From Plotosus lineatus (taxonomy: Eukaryota; Chordata; Actinopteri; Siluriformes; Plotosidae), in contig CM045729.1 of assembly GCA_024760905.1 (NCBI GenBank), positions 60,811,580 to 60,875,579 of the forward strand: a stretch of DNA of 64,000 nt. Reading direction: 5' to 3'. The notes under the pieces are model-generated. The model had not been told where the DNA came from. It worked only from the letters and a program-made list of their open reading frames with translations, and made no database searches. This document shows positions 25,597 through 34,500 of the stretch, one piece after another. Position numbers and translations under genes: made by a program. Numbering within the stretch: the stretch's first letter is position 1; every line of letters starts with the position of its first letter.

Positions 25597-28500
25597 CCTT
25601 AAAACGTTTCCTTAACTAAACTTTATCTCATTCTTATGTTCTAAGGAGCACTTGTGTGCGCACACAATTTCCTCAGGATCAATAAAGGATTCTGATTCTG
25701 ATAAAACAACCAACCAAGCAAAAATATTTTGCTACATTAAAATGTTCTGAATCTTTATTATTAATTCTATTACTATTATTGCTGTTATATAATGATGAAG
25801 ATTCAGGTTAGGTCTTCCATGGAACTTTATGAAAGCAAAACATCTGTGTTTCACTGGCTAAATCATGGTAATCCATCATTCTTACAATGTTCCCTTTGCA
25901 TCTTCTCATTAACCATCCTTATTCACAACAGGCATTAAAGTAATACACCACACAATCTGGTACTGCATTACTCCAGTACCTGGTACTATACAAGCTGGAA
26001 CTACCATACTTCAACTCTGAGCTTTAAGTCAACACTCATACAAGGTGCCACAATTATTGCCTAAACAGGCGTGTACATGTGCCGCCTAACACTGATAATG
26101 GTGCTTTTTCAGTAAATAATTTTAAAGATGGTGATTGTATTGTTCAATTATCTTTTGTGTAAAACCAAAAGCTATGTGTTTTCCACAGTGTATCCATGTT
26201 TTATGTCTATAAATTGCACATCTAATCAATTATCATCAACTATAAACAGGCTGTATCAGCCTTCTGACAGCACGTCGGCCCAATTGCTGAACGAAGACTC
26301 AAAAAACATGATGTTTCTGACAGGTCACGCAGTTCCTCATTCATCGGAATCATTGTAAAATACCAACAGATGGCTATATCGTTTCTTCACCTGCATTTTC
26401 ATATAAAATTATTCCCATCATTCCACCAGATGTGGTGAAAATACCAGTTTAATGTTCTCATTCGTGTTATTAAAGGATTAATTAAATGTGGAATCATGTT
26501 ATTTTCATATAATAAGAAAGCTTATGTTGTCTTTATTTAAAAAAACAAAACAAAAAAACATTCATATCAAATAATTTGATGCGAGACTACATCGAGCGAA
26601 TGTTTAGACCCAAAATCTACGTGCCCACCCGCGAATGTTTAGTCTGAGTCACTCTAGGAGGACTTGGTGCAAGCAGCAATGCGGACCTCCTGAGCCCGGA
26701 AGTGACATAAGCATCGAAAGAAGTTCATAATCAAATACAGGGATCCCTCTTCTTCTGCGGTTAATGGGGACTGAGACCCCCGCGACCACTGATTTCTGCG
26801 AAGTAGGATCGACCCCTGTATATATTAATAAATACATATTCAATGCTATAAATGCTTATAAGAACAGTTAAACATTCAAAAATAATGCATAAGATGTAAA
26901 AAAATACAAATACACACATATACTGATGCGCATTCGCACACACTCAGATGTGCACCTCACATAAAAATGTAAGTAGTTTTGTTGGGGGTGTTTTTGTTTT
27001 TCACATAATTGTCCTTGTTTTGTGGCATTTTCACTAACTTTCCCAATATTTTTCCTTAATTTCCTTATTTTTATTTTCTGATGAATATTTTTTAAAAAGT
27101 GGGCAGTGGTGGTCTAGTGGTAGGGCGCAGGATCGCTGATCCCAAGATTGGGGGTTCGAGTCCCCACAGGGTTGTCACCCAACTGTGCAGCTAACTGGGT
27201 TATCAAAGGCGGGCCATGTCTCTCACTGTCTATGGTGAGAGGCATGTAAAAGAACAATTGCTGACTTTCGTAAAGAGTAGCTGCAAAGCCGTCAACGTGT
27301 TTCTGTCCCTTGCTAAAGGGTTGTGACAGGAAGGGCATCCGACGTAAAAACGTATGCCAAATCAAACGTGCGAATCAGTTGATTCGCTGTGGCGACGCCC
27401 GAGAAAGTGAAAAAAGCCGAAAGGAAAAGAAGAATATTTTTAAAAAACTCGTTATGCACTGAAGTCACAGAAACTAAAGCACAAAGCAGTGAAGGGATCA
27501 CTGGATATAGAGAATTCTCTATGTATATGTTTCTAAACAGCAGTGTATGCATTATAGTTTAGTGTTGCATAAATATGAACATTATGATATATTATGACGG
27601 GATCACAGGAGATTTCACTTTGCATGGTGCGGATTGTGCAGGCTGTGAAAGAAGGAAAATAATTTTTGTTGATTAAAAACTGACCATTTCAACATGGTTA
27701 ACGAACTGCTTTGGCCCCTAATGGCCGTTTCTTGTTTGTTTTAAAATACACTTACATTTTAAACTTAAATATTTTATTTAAATAGTTGAGTTAAAAGCTG
27801 TAACAAGCTTTATTTATCCATGTGGTTATCAAAACTTTATTAGCAGAAGTTATGAAATAAATTTAATTGATAAAGAGTAAAATTTTAAAACTGTATAATG
27901 GTTTAGACCCCAATGCTAATGACTCCAATATTCAGGAAATTGTGGCTGACTTTCTTTCAAAACTCAATGGATTTTCCAACTCGGCCATTTTGACAATCGA
28001 AAATTTTTTCCACTTTTCAGAGTAAAATTTAAAAAAAATTAGACAAATTGTGCACACAATTGAATAAGAAAATCTAGACTAATGAGCATTTTTACATTTT
28101 TAAATTTAACTGACGTATGGGAAAAGTAATTTTGGCATTTGGCCATTTTATTGTAAAATCATAAAAACAATTTCACCATAATGTTTAAAGTACTGTAACT
28201 TTTGAACCAATAATGGGATCTTAAATGTGGAATTTTGTTTTACCCCTGTTCTTTCTGATTGTTGAGAGATTATTGTATAAAACAAAAATGCTTTGGGGGA
28301 ACCTACGTTTTATACATTTTCTTTATTTTTTTAAACACTATTGCAGGCTTTTGGGTTGAGGTAGTTTTCCTTCGATTCGTACAAATTCTACAATATCATT
28401 TTGTAGTAAAGTCTGTTTTGAGTGACTTCTAATCCATAGTGTGTGTGTGTGTACATTTAAAGCATTTACATTGTACTGAATACATGCCATACATAAAGTT

Positions 28501-28631
28501 TATTTTCAGAGTTTTTAAAATGCTCAGTAGAGAATCTAAGAGAAAAAAAAACTTTGTGGATTTCAAAGTAAATTATGGGCAGAGAGCTGGACTTACCTTT
28601 CACACCCGACCTGCACTTCTTGCTGATACAT
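12476..28631 (-). CDS. ubp1: UBP1-like CP2 family transcription factor (5' part; 3' end outside window)
   Basis: UBP1/LBP-1, TFCP2 and TFCP2L1 are grainyhead/CP2 DNA-binding factors that act as oligomers in the nucleus (family knowledge). Six exons of the DNA-binding domain are clear and in phase: 17147-17283, 15326-15399, 13866-13971, 12998-13104, 12758-12910, 12476-12586. A candidate first exon (28597-28631) gives an in-frame ATG; the seven then total 241 codons, ending at an open phase-0 donor. Similarity is strong ([45 protein letters not shown]), but the protein is more diverged than usual, especially N-terminally where the typical DVLALPIFKQE is not preserved. The C-terminal SAM-like and dimerisation exons were not found above position 1. 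Choice of ubp1 over tfcp2l1 rests on linkage to clasp2. Confidence 0.85.
12758..12910 (-). CDS. ubp1: ubp1 exon 6
   Basis: 153 nt, 51 codons, phase 0 to 0. Contains [18 protein letters not shown] and [10 protein letters not shown], the most conserved signature of CP2-family DNA-binding domains. About 80 percent of residues match my recollection of human UBP1 here. Donor GTAAAG, acceptor TCTAG. Confidence 0.96.
12998..13104 (-). CDS. ubp1: ubp1 exon 5
   Basis: 107 nt, two bases in, phase 0 out. Contains [20 protein letters not shown] and FWDP. Family proteins read SVGII...QLN.VEFLWDP here. Donor GTGGGT, acceptor ATTCAG. Confidence 0.94.
13215..13490. repeat. interspersed repeat in ubp1 intron 4
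   Basis: GTTAGGATTATGGTGAGGCT, then CACACTCACAGCTAGATGCC: degenerate form of a common teleost interspersed repeat. Family not assigned. Confidence 0.4.
13500..13845 (+). repeat. SINE family A, type-N tail, adjacent to ubp1 exon 4 donor
   Basis: Diverged head, body CCCCCCAGTGCAGTTAACTG and CATGTAAAAGAACCATTGCT, tail CTAATTAGGATTAAATGG ending in a (GAAT)n run. It is antisense to ubp1 and ends about 20 nt inside the intron. Confidence 0.75.
13866..13971 (-). CDS. ubp1: ubp1 exon 4
   Basis: 106 nt, phase 0 in, one base out. Reads [19 protein letters not shown] and [16 protein letters not shown], core CP2 DNA-binding domain. Donor GTGGGT, acceptor TTTCAG. A SINE tail ends about 20 nt downstream of the donor. 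Confidence 0.95.
14002..14471. mobile_element. hAT MITE in ubp1 intron 3
   Basis: Inverted ends CAGGGGCCCCCAACC and GGTTGGGGACCCCTG. Flanked by 8-bp duplications GGTTAAAG (13994-14001) and GGTTAGAG (14472-14479). The 470-bp interior is AT-rich with no ORF. Same family as 48346-48909, opposite orientation. Confidence 0.9.
15326..15399 (-). CDS. ubp1: ubp1 exon 3
   Basis: 74 nt, two bases in, phase 0 out. Reads [12 protein letters not shown] and ends SSKWVK. The first nine residues match the family GQSYEIRML and the VK-S join matches the exon end. Acceptor AATGTAG; donor GTAAGG chosen over a GTAAGC 21 nt upstream because it restores family length (25 versus 26 residues). Confidence 0.88.
16348..16710 (+). 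repeat. old copy of tRNA-like-headed repeat
   Basis: Degenerate version of the element at 16745: GTAACGCAGTGGTTTGCACC, then TTACATGTTTTCCTTGTG and GGTCCAAAGACATGCAC. Lies in ubp1 intron 2. Confidence 0.55.
16744..17092 (+). repeat. tRNA-like-headed interspersed repeat with type-N tail
   Basis: GGCGGCATGGTGGTGTGGTG head, CCTGCGTGGGTTTACTCCAG body, then GTGACCCTGATTAGGATTAA and (GAAT)n end. A widespread teleost repeat type. It ends about 55 nt from the ubp1 exon 2 donor. Confidence 0.75.
17147..17283 (-). CDS. ubp1: ubp1 exon 2
   Basis: 137 nt, one base in, one out. Contains [20 protein letters not shown] and SLTYLNQ, which match UBP1/TFCP2L1. The N-terminal half ([17 protein letters not shown]) replaces the usual VLALPIFKQE motif, so this part is diverged. 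An internal ATG at 17274-17276 could be an alternative start. Acceptor GAGACAG, donor GTAGGC. Confidence 0.92.
17395..17830 (-). pseudogene. Tc1-like transposase remnant
   Basis: On the minus strand, in broken frames, the DDE-domain C-terminal pattern can be followed (SPDFNPxELLW-like, then [12 protein letters not shown] and [11 protein letters not shown]). In ubp1 intron 1. Confidence 0.6.
18300..19390 (+). mobile_element. ATCGATA-rich non-autonomous transposon, copy 1
   Basis: Contains AATATTGCTGTACTGTTC and GAACACGCGCTCTAACTG, four tandem GGGACGTACCATTTAC units (19115-19220), and ATCGAT-rich ends with GTCATTGAAAATGG. Copy 2 lies inverted at 32213-32883. Confidence 0.65.
18627..18996. repeat. 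foldback unit with about 95-bp inverted arms
   Basis: Left arm (18627-18718: CACGTCACTGTGG, AGAGCCAATCCTTTCTGT, GGGCGGGTCCGA, AATTTTATTGGA) and right arm (about 18900-18996) are inverted copies with small indels. The loop is about 180 bp. Confidence 0.75.
20833..21170 (+). repeat. SINE family A, type-N tail
   Basis: GCAGTGGTAGCATAGTGGCA head; CCCCCCAGTGCAGCTAACTG and GTAAAAGAACCATTGCTGAC body; degraded tail GAAAACGAAGGAATGAATGA. In ubp1 intron 1. Confidence 0.75.
21375..22560 (+). mobile_element. L2-like LINE reverse-transcriptase remnant
   Basis: Frames broken by stops carry [20 protein letters not shown], then [12 protein letters not shown] and [20 protein letters not shown] motifs, as in teleost L2 elements. 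Not functional. Confidence 0.75.
22600..23790 (+). mobile_element. second L2-like LINE remnant
   Basis: [20 protein letters not shown] (the RT AFD motif), FSSYLEG-like, VPQG-like and [12 protein letters not shown] (degenerate YADD) in shifting frames. Different from the preceding element and truncated. Confidence 0.75.
24047..24091. repeat. minisatellite of GGACCAGTTGACC units
   Basis: Three imperfect units of about 14-15 bp, directly upstream of the LINE fragment. Confidence 0.8.
24095..25545 (+). mobile_element. non-LTR retrotransposon fragment: RT plus C-terminal Cys/His segment
   Basis: The 24265-24936 frame (223 codons) reads [20 protein letters not shown] and [20 protein letters not shown] (FADD catalytic pair). 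The next frame has [15 protein letters not shown], and the last ends in [18 protein letters not shown], a Cys2/His2-type arrangement. Clade not assigned. Two frameshifts near 24930-25020 and a stop make it inactive. A (TA)n(TG)n tract follows (25546-25596). Confidence 0.85.
25600..26735. other. AT-rich, nothing recognised
   Basis: Within ubp1 intron 1. No coding similarity, no clear terminal repeats. Confidence 0.5.
26738..27503. mobile_element. CAGGGATCCCT MITE, copy A, with SINE inserted
   Basis: Left end CAGGGATCCCTCTTCTTC after TA; right end GTGAAGGGATCACTGG. Without the SINE at 27099-27431 it is about 430 bp, the size of copies B, C and D (42354, 59632, 61327). Confidence 0.8.
27099..27431 (+). 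repeat. SINE family A, RTE-tailed copy
   Basis: GGGCAGTGGTGGTCTAGTGG head, GGGGGTTCGAGTCCCC, family body, then the RTE tail (GGAAGGGCATCCGACG, ATTCGCTGTGGCGACGCC, AAAAAGCCGAAAGGAAAAG). Flanked by near-identical GAATATTTTTTAAAAA and GAATATTTTTAAAAAA. Confidence 0.88.
27510..28590. other. AT-rich intronic sequence, nothing recognised
   Basis: Directly follows the candidate ubp1 first exon. No exon-like or repeat structure identified. Confidence 0.45.
28597..28631 (-). CDS. ubp1: candidate ubp1 first coding exon
   Basis: ATG at 28629-28631 opens [11 protein letters not shown] and runs to a consensus donor (GAAAG then GTAAGT) in the phase required by exon 2. Promoter-like CRE and CCAAT elements lie 100-130 nt upstream. 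The peptide does not match known UBP1 N-termini and the intron would be 11.3 kb, so the assignment is tentative. Confidence 0.4.
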
Positions 28632-28699
28632 TTCTGGCTGAGAACACCCGCACAGGCCTGGGTCCTGAGGGGAGACAATGCTGGACTGAGTGGTGAGCG

Positions 28700-28800
28700 C
28701 TGAACGAAGGCACTTGAATTGGTTTCTGCTCGTGACGTAAATCTCAGTACAACCAATCGACCTTTGAAAGGGGCTCAGCGACACAGACCCTCCTACACAT
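28700..28800 (-). promoter_or_regulatory. candidate ubp1 promoter with CRE and inverted CCAAT box
   Basis: On the plus strand TGACGTAA (28733-28740) is a CRE-like site and CCAAT (28753-28757) reads ATTGG on the gene strand. They are 20 nt apart and lie just upstream of the candidate first exon. A (TC)n(CA)n tract starts about 60 nt further upstream. No transcript evidence is available. Confidence 0.4.
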
Positions 28801-28858
28801 ATAGTGCAGAGCAGGTGCAGGGACAGAGCATGTGCTGGATTTCACATCCTCAGGGATT

Positions 28859-28876
28859 CTCTCTCTCTCTCTCTCT

Positions 28877-28911
<35 letters not shown>
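28859..28911. repeat. (TC)n(CA)n microsatellite upstream of ubp1
   Basis: About nine TC and fifteen CA units, roughly 60-110 bp beyond the CRE/CCAAT elements. Confidence 0.9.
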
Positions 28912-28913
<2 letters not shown>

Positions 28914-28919
28914 TAAATA

Positions 28920-30370
28920 TATACACGTGTGTGTATCTATTATATATCTATCTATACAGTATATAATTATTTTAATTAAATGCTAGCAGCTAAAGCTGAG
29001 ATATTTTTTCCCTTCTCACATCCACACAATCACTTCACTTCAGGTAGCAAAGTACACCCATTTACTACTGTCAGGGTTTCGGGTTTATTTTAGGGCAAAC
29101 TGGTTCAGGTTGCAAATCTATCACAAGTGACTCTTTAAAAAAAACTGTACAATCATGATAAAAGAAAATGAATTTGTATAAATACAGATACGAGGGTTAC
29201 ATGGCGAAAACAAAGTGAGATTATGTGCAGGAAAGCAACTTGCTGGAATACGTTTTGTGGCCCCACATTTTCATAAATGACGGAGACACATCAACTAATA
29301 CTCAAGTTTTCCATCAAAGTTGGCTCGGTTTTACCTTGAACCTAATTCAGACAATAGTAAGTTTTCCACATTAAGCCATAATCAGAGCATTGCCCTACTA
29401 AAATGCTGAGGCAGGAACACAGTGTACCTTTGCAGAAGCTGCGCACCCCAACAAATGGTATTATAAAACTAGGATATTTTGACCCAAGGTTTACAATGAA
29501 CGTGTTTATGGAGAGAAAACCTCGACATTTTGGTTACCTCACTAAGCCCTGTTTATGTTTTGTACATGGATGCCTCCTTGCTTGGTGAAGCATTAATACT
29601 GTATTTACAGACTGACCACAGAACAGAGGAGGCAAGGTGTCAAAAACTGTAATAAGGCCAATCAGTGCAGCGCAAAATGGGTGTGTTCCAAAACATGCAG
29701 GCTATGTGCTAACGTGCAACAGTGCAAAACCCCATTATTTTTTGCTTATAACAACTTATGTACAAAAAGCATCTGATAGCAAAAGCTGCAAGGATTTGTA
29801 AAAGGTACAGCCATTAGATAAGGCATCAATTATTCATTTATGCCAATTTAGAGGGATTTTCACATTGTCTATAGACACATATACTGCATCTATAGCACTT
29901 TTCACATTTCAAACAGAGTGCACACTTAAAGTTTTGAATAAAAATGAGAGAAAACAATACCTTCTGATGAAGCATGGCAGTGTTCGGGTTTCTATGACAT
30001 TTCAAATTTTCCTTCAAAGCAGGAATCACTGCCAATTGCACAATATCTGTTTGCATCTACACATTTGAGCAAAGTCATTTAGCAGCAGGATCAAAATAGA
30101 CCTGGGTTTAGATGGGGGTTGTAGTTCAGGAGTCTTCAACTATTTATTTGGTGTTTTGATGCCAGATGCTCCATATCATATTTCTTTCGATGCAGTAAAG
30201 TCAAACACCTGTTAGTGTTCATATTTAACAACAAATAATCAATTTTAGTATTTTACAGCTTTCAAATGATCAATAATTTTCATTTACTACTTTCCTGTAG
30301 ATTGTCATTGGGGCATCAGCATGTGGTCATGTAGTAACCCATCCAGAATTTTAAAATAATTATTGGAAAT
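28920..30370. other. clasp2-ubp1 intergenic region
   Basis: No coding similarity. May include an extended clasp2 3' UTR and distal ubp1 promoter sequence. Confidence 0.45.
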
Positions 30371-30374
30371 ATTC

Positions 30375-31415
30375 AAAACAGAAACATAACTGTTTTATTA
30401 ACTGGGGAAGTCCAGGTATGTCTTGCAGTTAGATGAGCTAAGTGTGTTTAGTCCAACCAGCAGCCTGGTATTTTAGACGTACATCTAACCCTAACATTGT
30501 ATGTAACTAACATGCACTGTGGAACTACTGCACCAATAATTCAAGTGACTATGTAAGGAACTCCAGTATTCTACTGACCGCCCCTGATCAAACTGGATGT
30601 TGTATGGAATTTTCAAAGAAATAAAATAATTTAACATGGATATTTACTAAGAATTTGAAGCAAAATTTCAAGTAAATTCAACAAAATTCTGGATGGAATA
30701 TACACTCAGTAGTCTGTTCTGGTGTGTGTTAATGTGAACCATTCATAGCAGGGCACAACATTGTGGGGAAAAACAATAAAAAAACCTACTTGTCATCTTA
30801 ATAAAATAAACAAGTTATAATACAACAACTCCATTGACTTTAAAACAGACTTCAAATGACAAACATGAAGGATAAGTTTAAGTTAATTTCTGTAGTACAT
30901 GGTGTGCAGGTCTGGTGGTATGTCACTGTATTTAAATATAATTTTAAATAAATGTATATAATTAGTCCTACATGTTTGGTTGTCATTTTAGCTTAACATT
31001 CGTATCACACTTGAGCTTTTCAATCATATTTAAATCACTCGGCCAGCCAAATGATCGTCCACTACGAATTCAGATTCAAGTGACATATTTAACCTCCACA
31101 TCTGTTCCCAATTTAAAACATCACAATCTCAAACACTATATATTAAAAAAAGACCACATTATTACATAATGTTAAATACCAAATCATTTTCTTCAAATAA
31201 AAACAAATTAAGAAATCTGAAGCTGTGATCCCTATAAACCCATTGTAAATAAACTGTTGTGGTTTTTACATTCAGGAAATGAACACTGTTGGAAATGGGT
31301 ACAACGTGTTGGAAAATCTGGAAAAAATACACAAAAACAAACAAAAAGGTCTGAAGGAGGCACAGCTGATTTCCCCACTGTTGAGTGTAGGGAATAGATA
31401 TTCATGCCATCTGCA
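30375..31415 (-). other. clasp2: clasp2 3' UTR (probable extent)
   Basis: Non-coding sequence directly downstream of the clasp2 stop. The first canonical AATAAA on the minus strand below the stop is at 30394-30399, giving a UTR of about 1.0 kb. Further TTTATT occurrences near 30152 and 29083 allow longer forms. No other open frame with family similarity is seen here. Confidence 0.5.
30394..30399 (-). terminator. candidate clasp2 polyadenylation signal
   Basis: AATAAA on the minus strand (TTTATT on plus), first canonical hexamer after the stop codon. Assigned by position only. Confidence 0.4.
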
Positions 31416-31502
31416 TTAGCTGTGAGAGGAAACGTCGGAAGAGCTGCTGCTGTTGCTGTTGGTTGTCTGGGCTCTTTTGATATATAGGTTTAGCAGCTTC
31501 AT
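31416..31502 (-). CDS. clasp2: clasp2 last coding exon (33) with stop
   Basis: Phase-0 exon of 28 codons plus TAA, reading [20 protein letters not shown] then SSDVSSHS. This is the CLASP2-type C-terminus; CLASP1 ends differently. Acceptor CCACAG. The stop codon occupies 31416-31418. Confidence 0.96.
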   Translation of the reverse strand: MKLLNLYIKRAQTTNSNSSSSSDVSSHS

Positions 31503-34500
31503 CTGTGGAGAAAAAATATTTAATAATTTAGTGCTGCCATAAATCTAGTTATTGTTATTATTGTTATTATTACTACTATTATTATCATCACTGTGTAGTA
31601 TAATGGCTTGATGGCAATAGAAACTAGAAAGTAGAATTTATAAAAATGCTACACAGTTGAGACTGTCACGATAATAGCACACAATGATGAATGAATGTTA
31701 ACGATGTCACTGTCTAAAATCTACAGATTGCTAAATAACATCTCCAACACAAACACATGAGCTCAGATTTCCCTTTAGAGTTTGCTGCAGCAATCTTCAA
31801 TGATGAACAGCTAATTTTGCATTAAAGGCCACTCATTTTTTTATTTTCTGTTTGATGGATTTTTCAGCACAAATTTAGTGATGTTGGAAATAAGAAAAAA
31901 AAATAAGGTCACTAGATTTAAAATATTAAAAATTTGGGAAAAAAAAAAGTATCAGAGGGAGGAAAAATTGTTATTTTGTTGATACTAATAGCACAGGAAG
32001 GCTTCGTTACTTAAAACTTATTCATGTATAATATCTGGTTGATGGCTTTAAAAGTGCTGGGAATATCATCAAATAGTGAACAAATTACATGCCTCTCAAT
32101 ACAATGCATTATCTGGTCATTAGAGTTGCTCGCAAGGCATGCTGGGAGTCTCGATTTAACGATACCTGATGCGAGAATTCATTTGGGTATAAAGATGCAA
32201 GCGCGATCTCGAAGGGATGTCATTGGCAATCGGAATATCGCCGATATAATTATGTCGATCTATAATCGATATCTATAAAAGGGATATCGATACGTCTAAC
32301 GTTATAGCTTCCTGTGTTCATGACAGCGTCTGTAGTAAATGCCATTTTCAATGACACCCCTAGTAAATGGTACGTCCCGCCTCTCTGTATGGTAAATGGT
32401 ACGTCCCTGCTTCTAGTGTGCCGTCAGAGCGCGTGTTCTCAACAGCACGGAACATTTTGAACAAGAAGAGACACTTATCACCGGATAATACAGATATGTG
32501 CATCTTCTTGCATCATAATTATGAATTGTAAAAATGCATACCTCTTAAACTTTTCAACTGACAAGTGTTTGTAGAATAGAAACAACTTGCTTGAAATTAA
32601 CTAGTAAACAAGTGTTTATAGATTTGTTAAATACAAAAAGGTTTTAATTAAAATCTTGTTGGTGGAAAACTATTTCCTGCATTTTATTTCAGATTTGGCT
32701 TTAGTAATTGGTCACTTTAAGATGTATTACAGTAGTTTGTATACTGCATTGAATATTTTATAATATTCTGTTCTATTTAATGCATTTATGGAACAGTACA
32801 GCAATATTCTAATATATCGATACATCGGAAACATTTTTATCAATATATCGATACCAATAATAGGTTTTCAATGACATCCTTAGCAAACACACAAAATTAT
32901 ACATAATATTTAAAGATTCAAGATTTTTATTTGCCAATTGTGCTTTAACACACACAGGAATTATTGTGCGGTCGTGCAAAGAGTCAAGTTGAAAAACAGC
33001 AAGAAAGGCTCAAATCAACAAAAACACACACTTCTATAAAATAAATACATAAAATCCTATGTTTAAAAAGGACCTTACACAGGCCCAGTAAACAATATAA
33101 TAATAATAGTGATAAAATAAAATGATAATAATAACACACTAAATAAAATTGCACTATGTTATATTTATAATTATATTATATAATTACATTTTATTGGCAC
33201 TTTTGATAGCACTTCGGCGGATCCGTCAAACAGAAAATTAAAAAATGAGTGGCCGAATGTTTTGTGTTTGTATGTGCACCATGTTGACCTCTTAAAGCCA
33301 ACATTTAAAATGAACTAACAGCAGAAGTGGAAGCAAATAAACAAAGGTACAAGTGAGAGGTGGGAACAACAACAGAGAACTTTGATTTGGTACATGATTC
33401 TACCTTACTGCCCGTGAGCTGTGCCAGGTGGGGCTTAAGCTCCTCACCGATGACTGAGTAGATGGCCACAAGGCAAAAGACACTGGCTTTGCGAACACTG
33501 CTTTCTGTGTTGTCATAACCCTGCATACAGATAGAGAAGTAGATGTAAATACCGACCGACAGCTGATGGTACAAACAAACATTCCAACCGTCAAAGGCTA
33601 GTTACGAAAGTTGTGTGAGTCTGATGGAGGTGCATTACATTTTGGATATTTGTAAATTTGAAAATATGAACATGCAGATTTATAAAAGTGTCCAACATAA
33701 ACTTATCTTTTACATCATCAAACTGTTTTTTTCTTCTTCTTTGTCTTGCCGTTGAATGGAAATATGCCATGGTTAAATCGGACACTTGGTAATCTATTTT
33801 TCCACATGAATAAAACTCCACCAAAACTAACCTAAATTGAAAATCCCTCCCATTTGCATGGAATTTTGTATAATTCATTGACAAAAAAAAATCCCACACA
33901 TAATATTTCCTGCTGGACAATGGGAGATGGATTGCATTACTTTTAAAAAAGTAAAATTATATGACATAATTCAGGGGTGTCCAATCTTATCCTCAGAGTC
34001 TCAGTATGGGTGCAGGCTTTCATTCCAACCACTGTATTTCGTTCCATATACTGTATTGCATATCCTGTATTTAAGAGTAACCGTAACAGCAATTGTACAT
34101 TGTACATTACTCTGTATTATTACATGTATAAAGACAAAGTTGAATCCAAGTTAATCCAATCCTATTTGCAAACAGCAAAAACTGAAGCCAGAGTGCTGCA
34201 ATCTTGGTGAGACCTCATTATTATAGAAAGCCATACTCCAATGAGTGTAGCTAGCAACCCAGTAGGAATAAAAACAAGGCCTATCAAAGAGCGGATGAAC
34301 TCTTTAGTCAACGGCCAGCTTGCTAGAGATGGTATCTCAATAAAAACACCCGGCAGAAAGAACTTTGGGCCTCTACTGCGAATTTTTTTGCCCTTCGTAT
34401 GCAGTCATGACAAAGGCTGTTATGGCTGCCGCTTACACCAGAATTCTGGCACCGCACCCAAATTGACTGATACTCCAATGGCATGAAAAGATGGGAAAAT

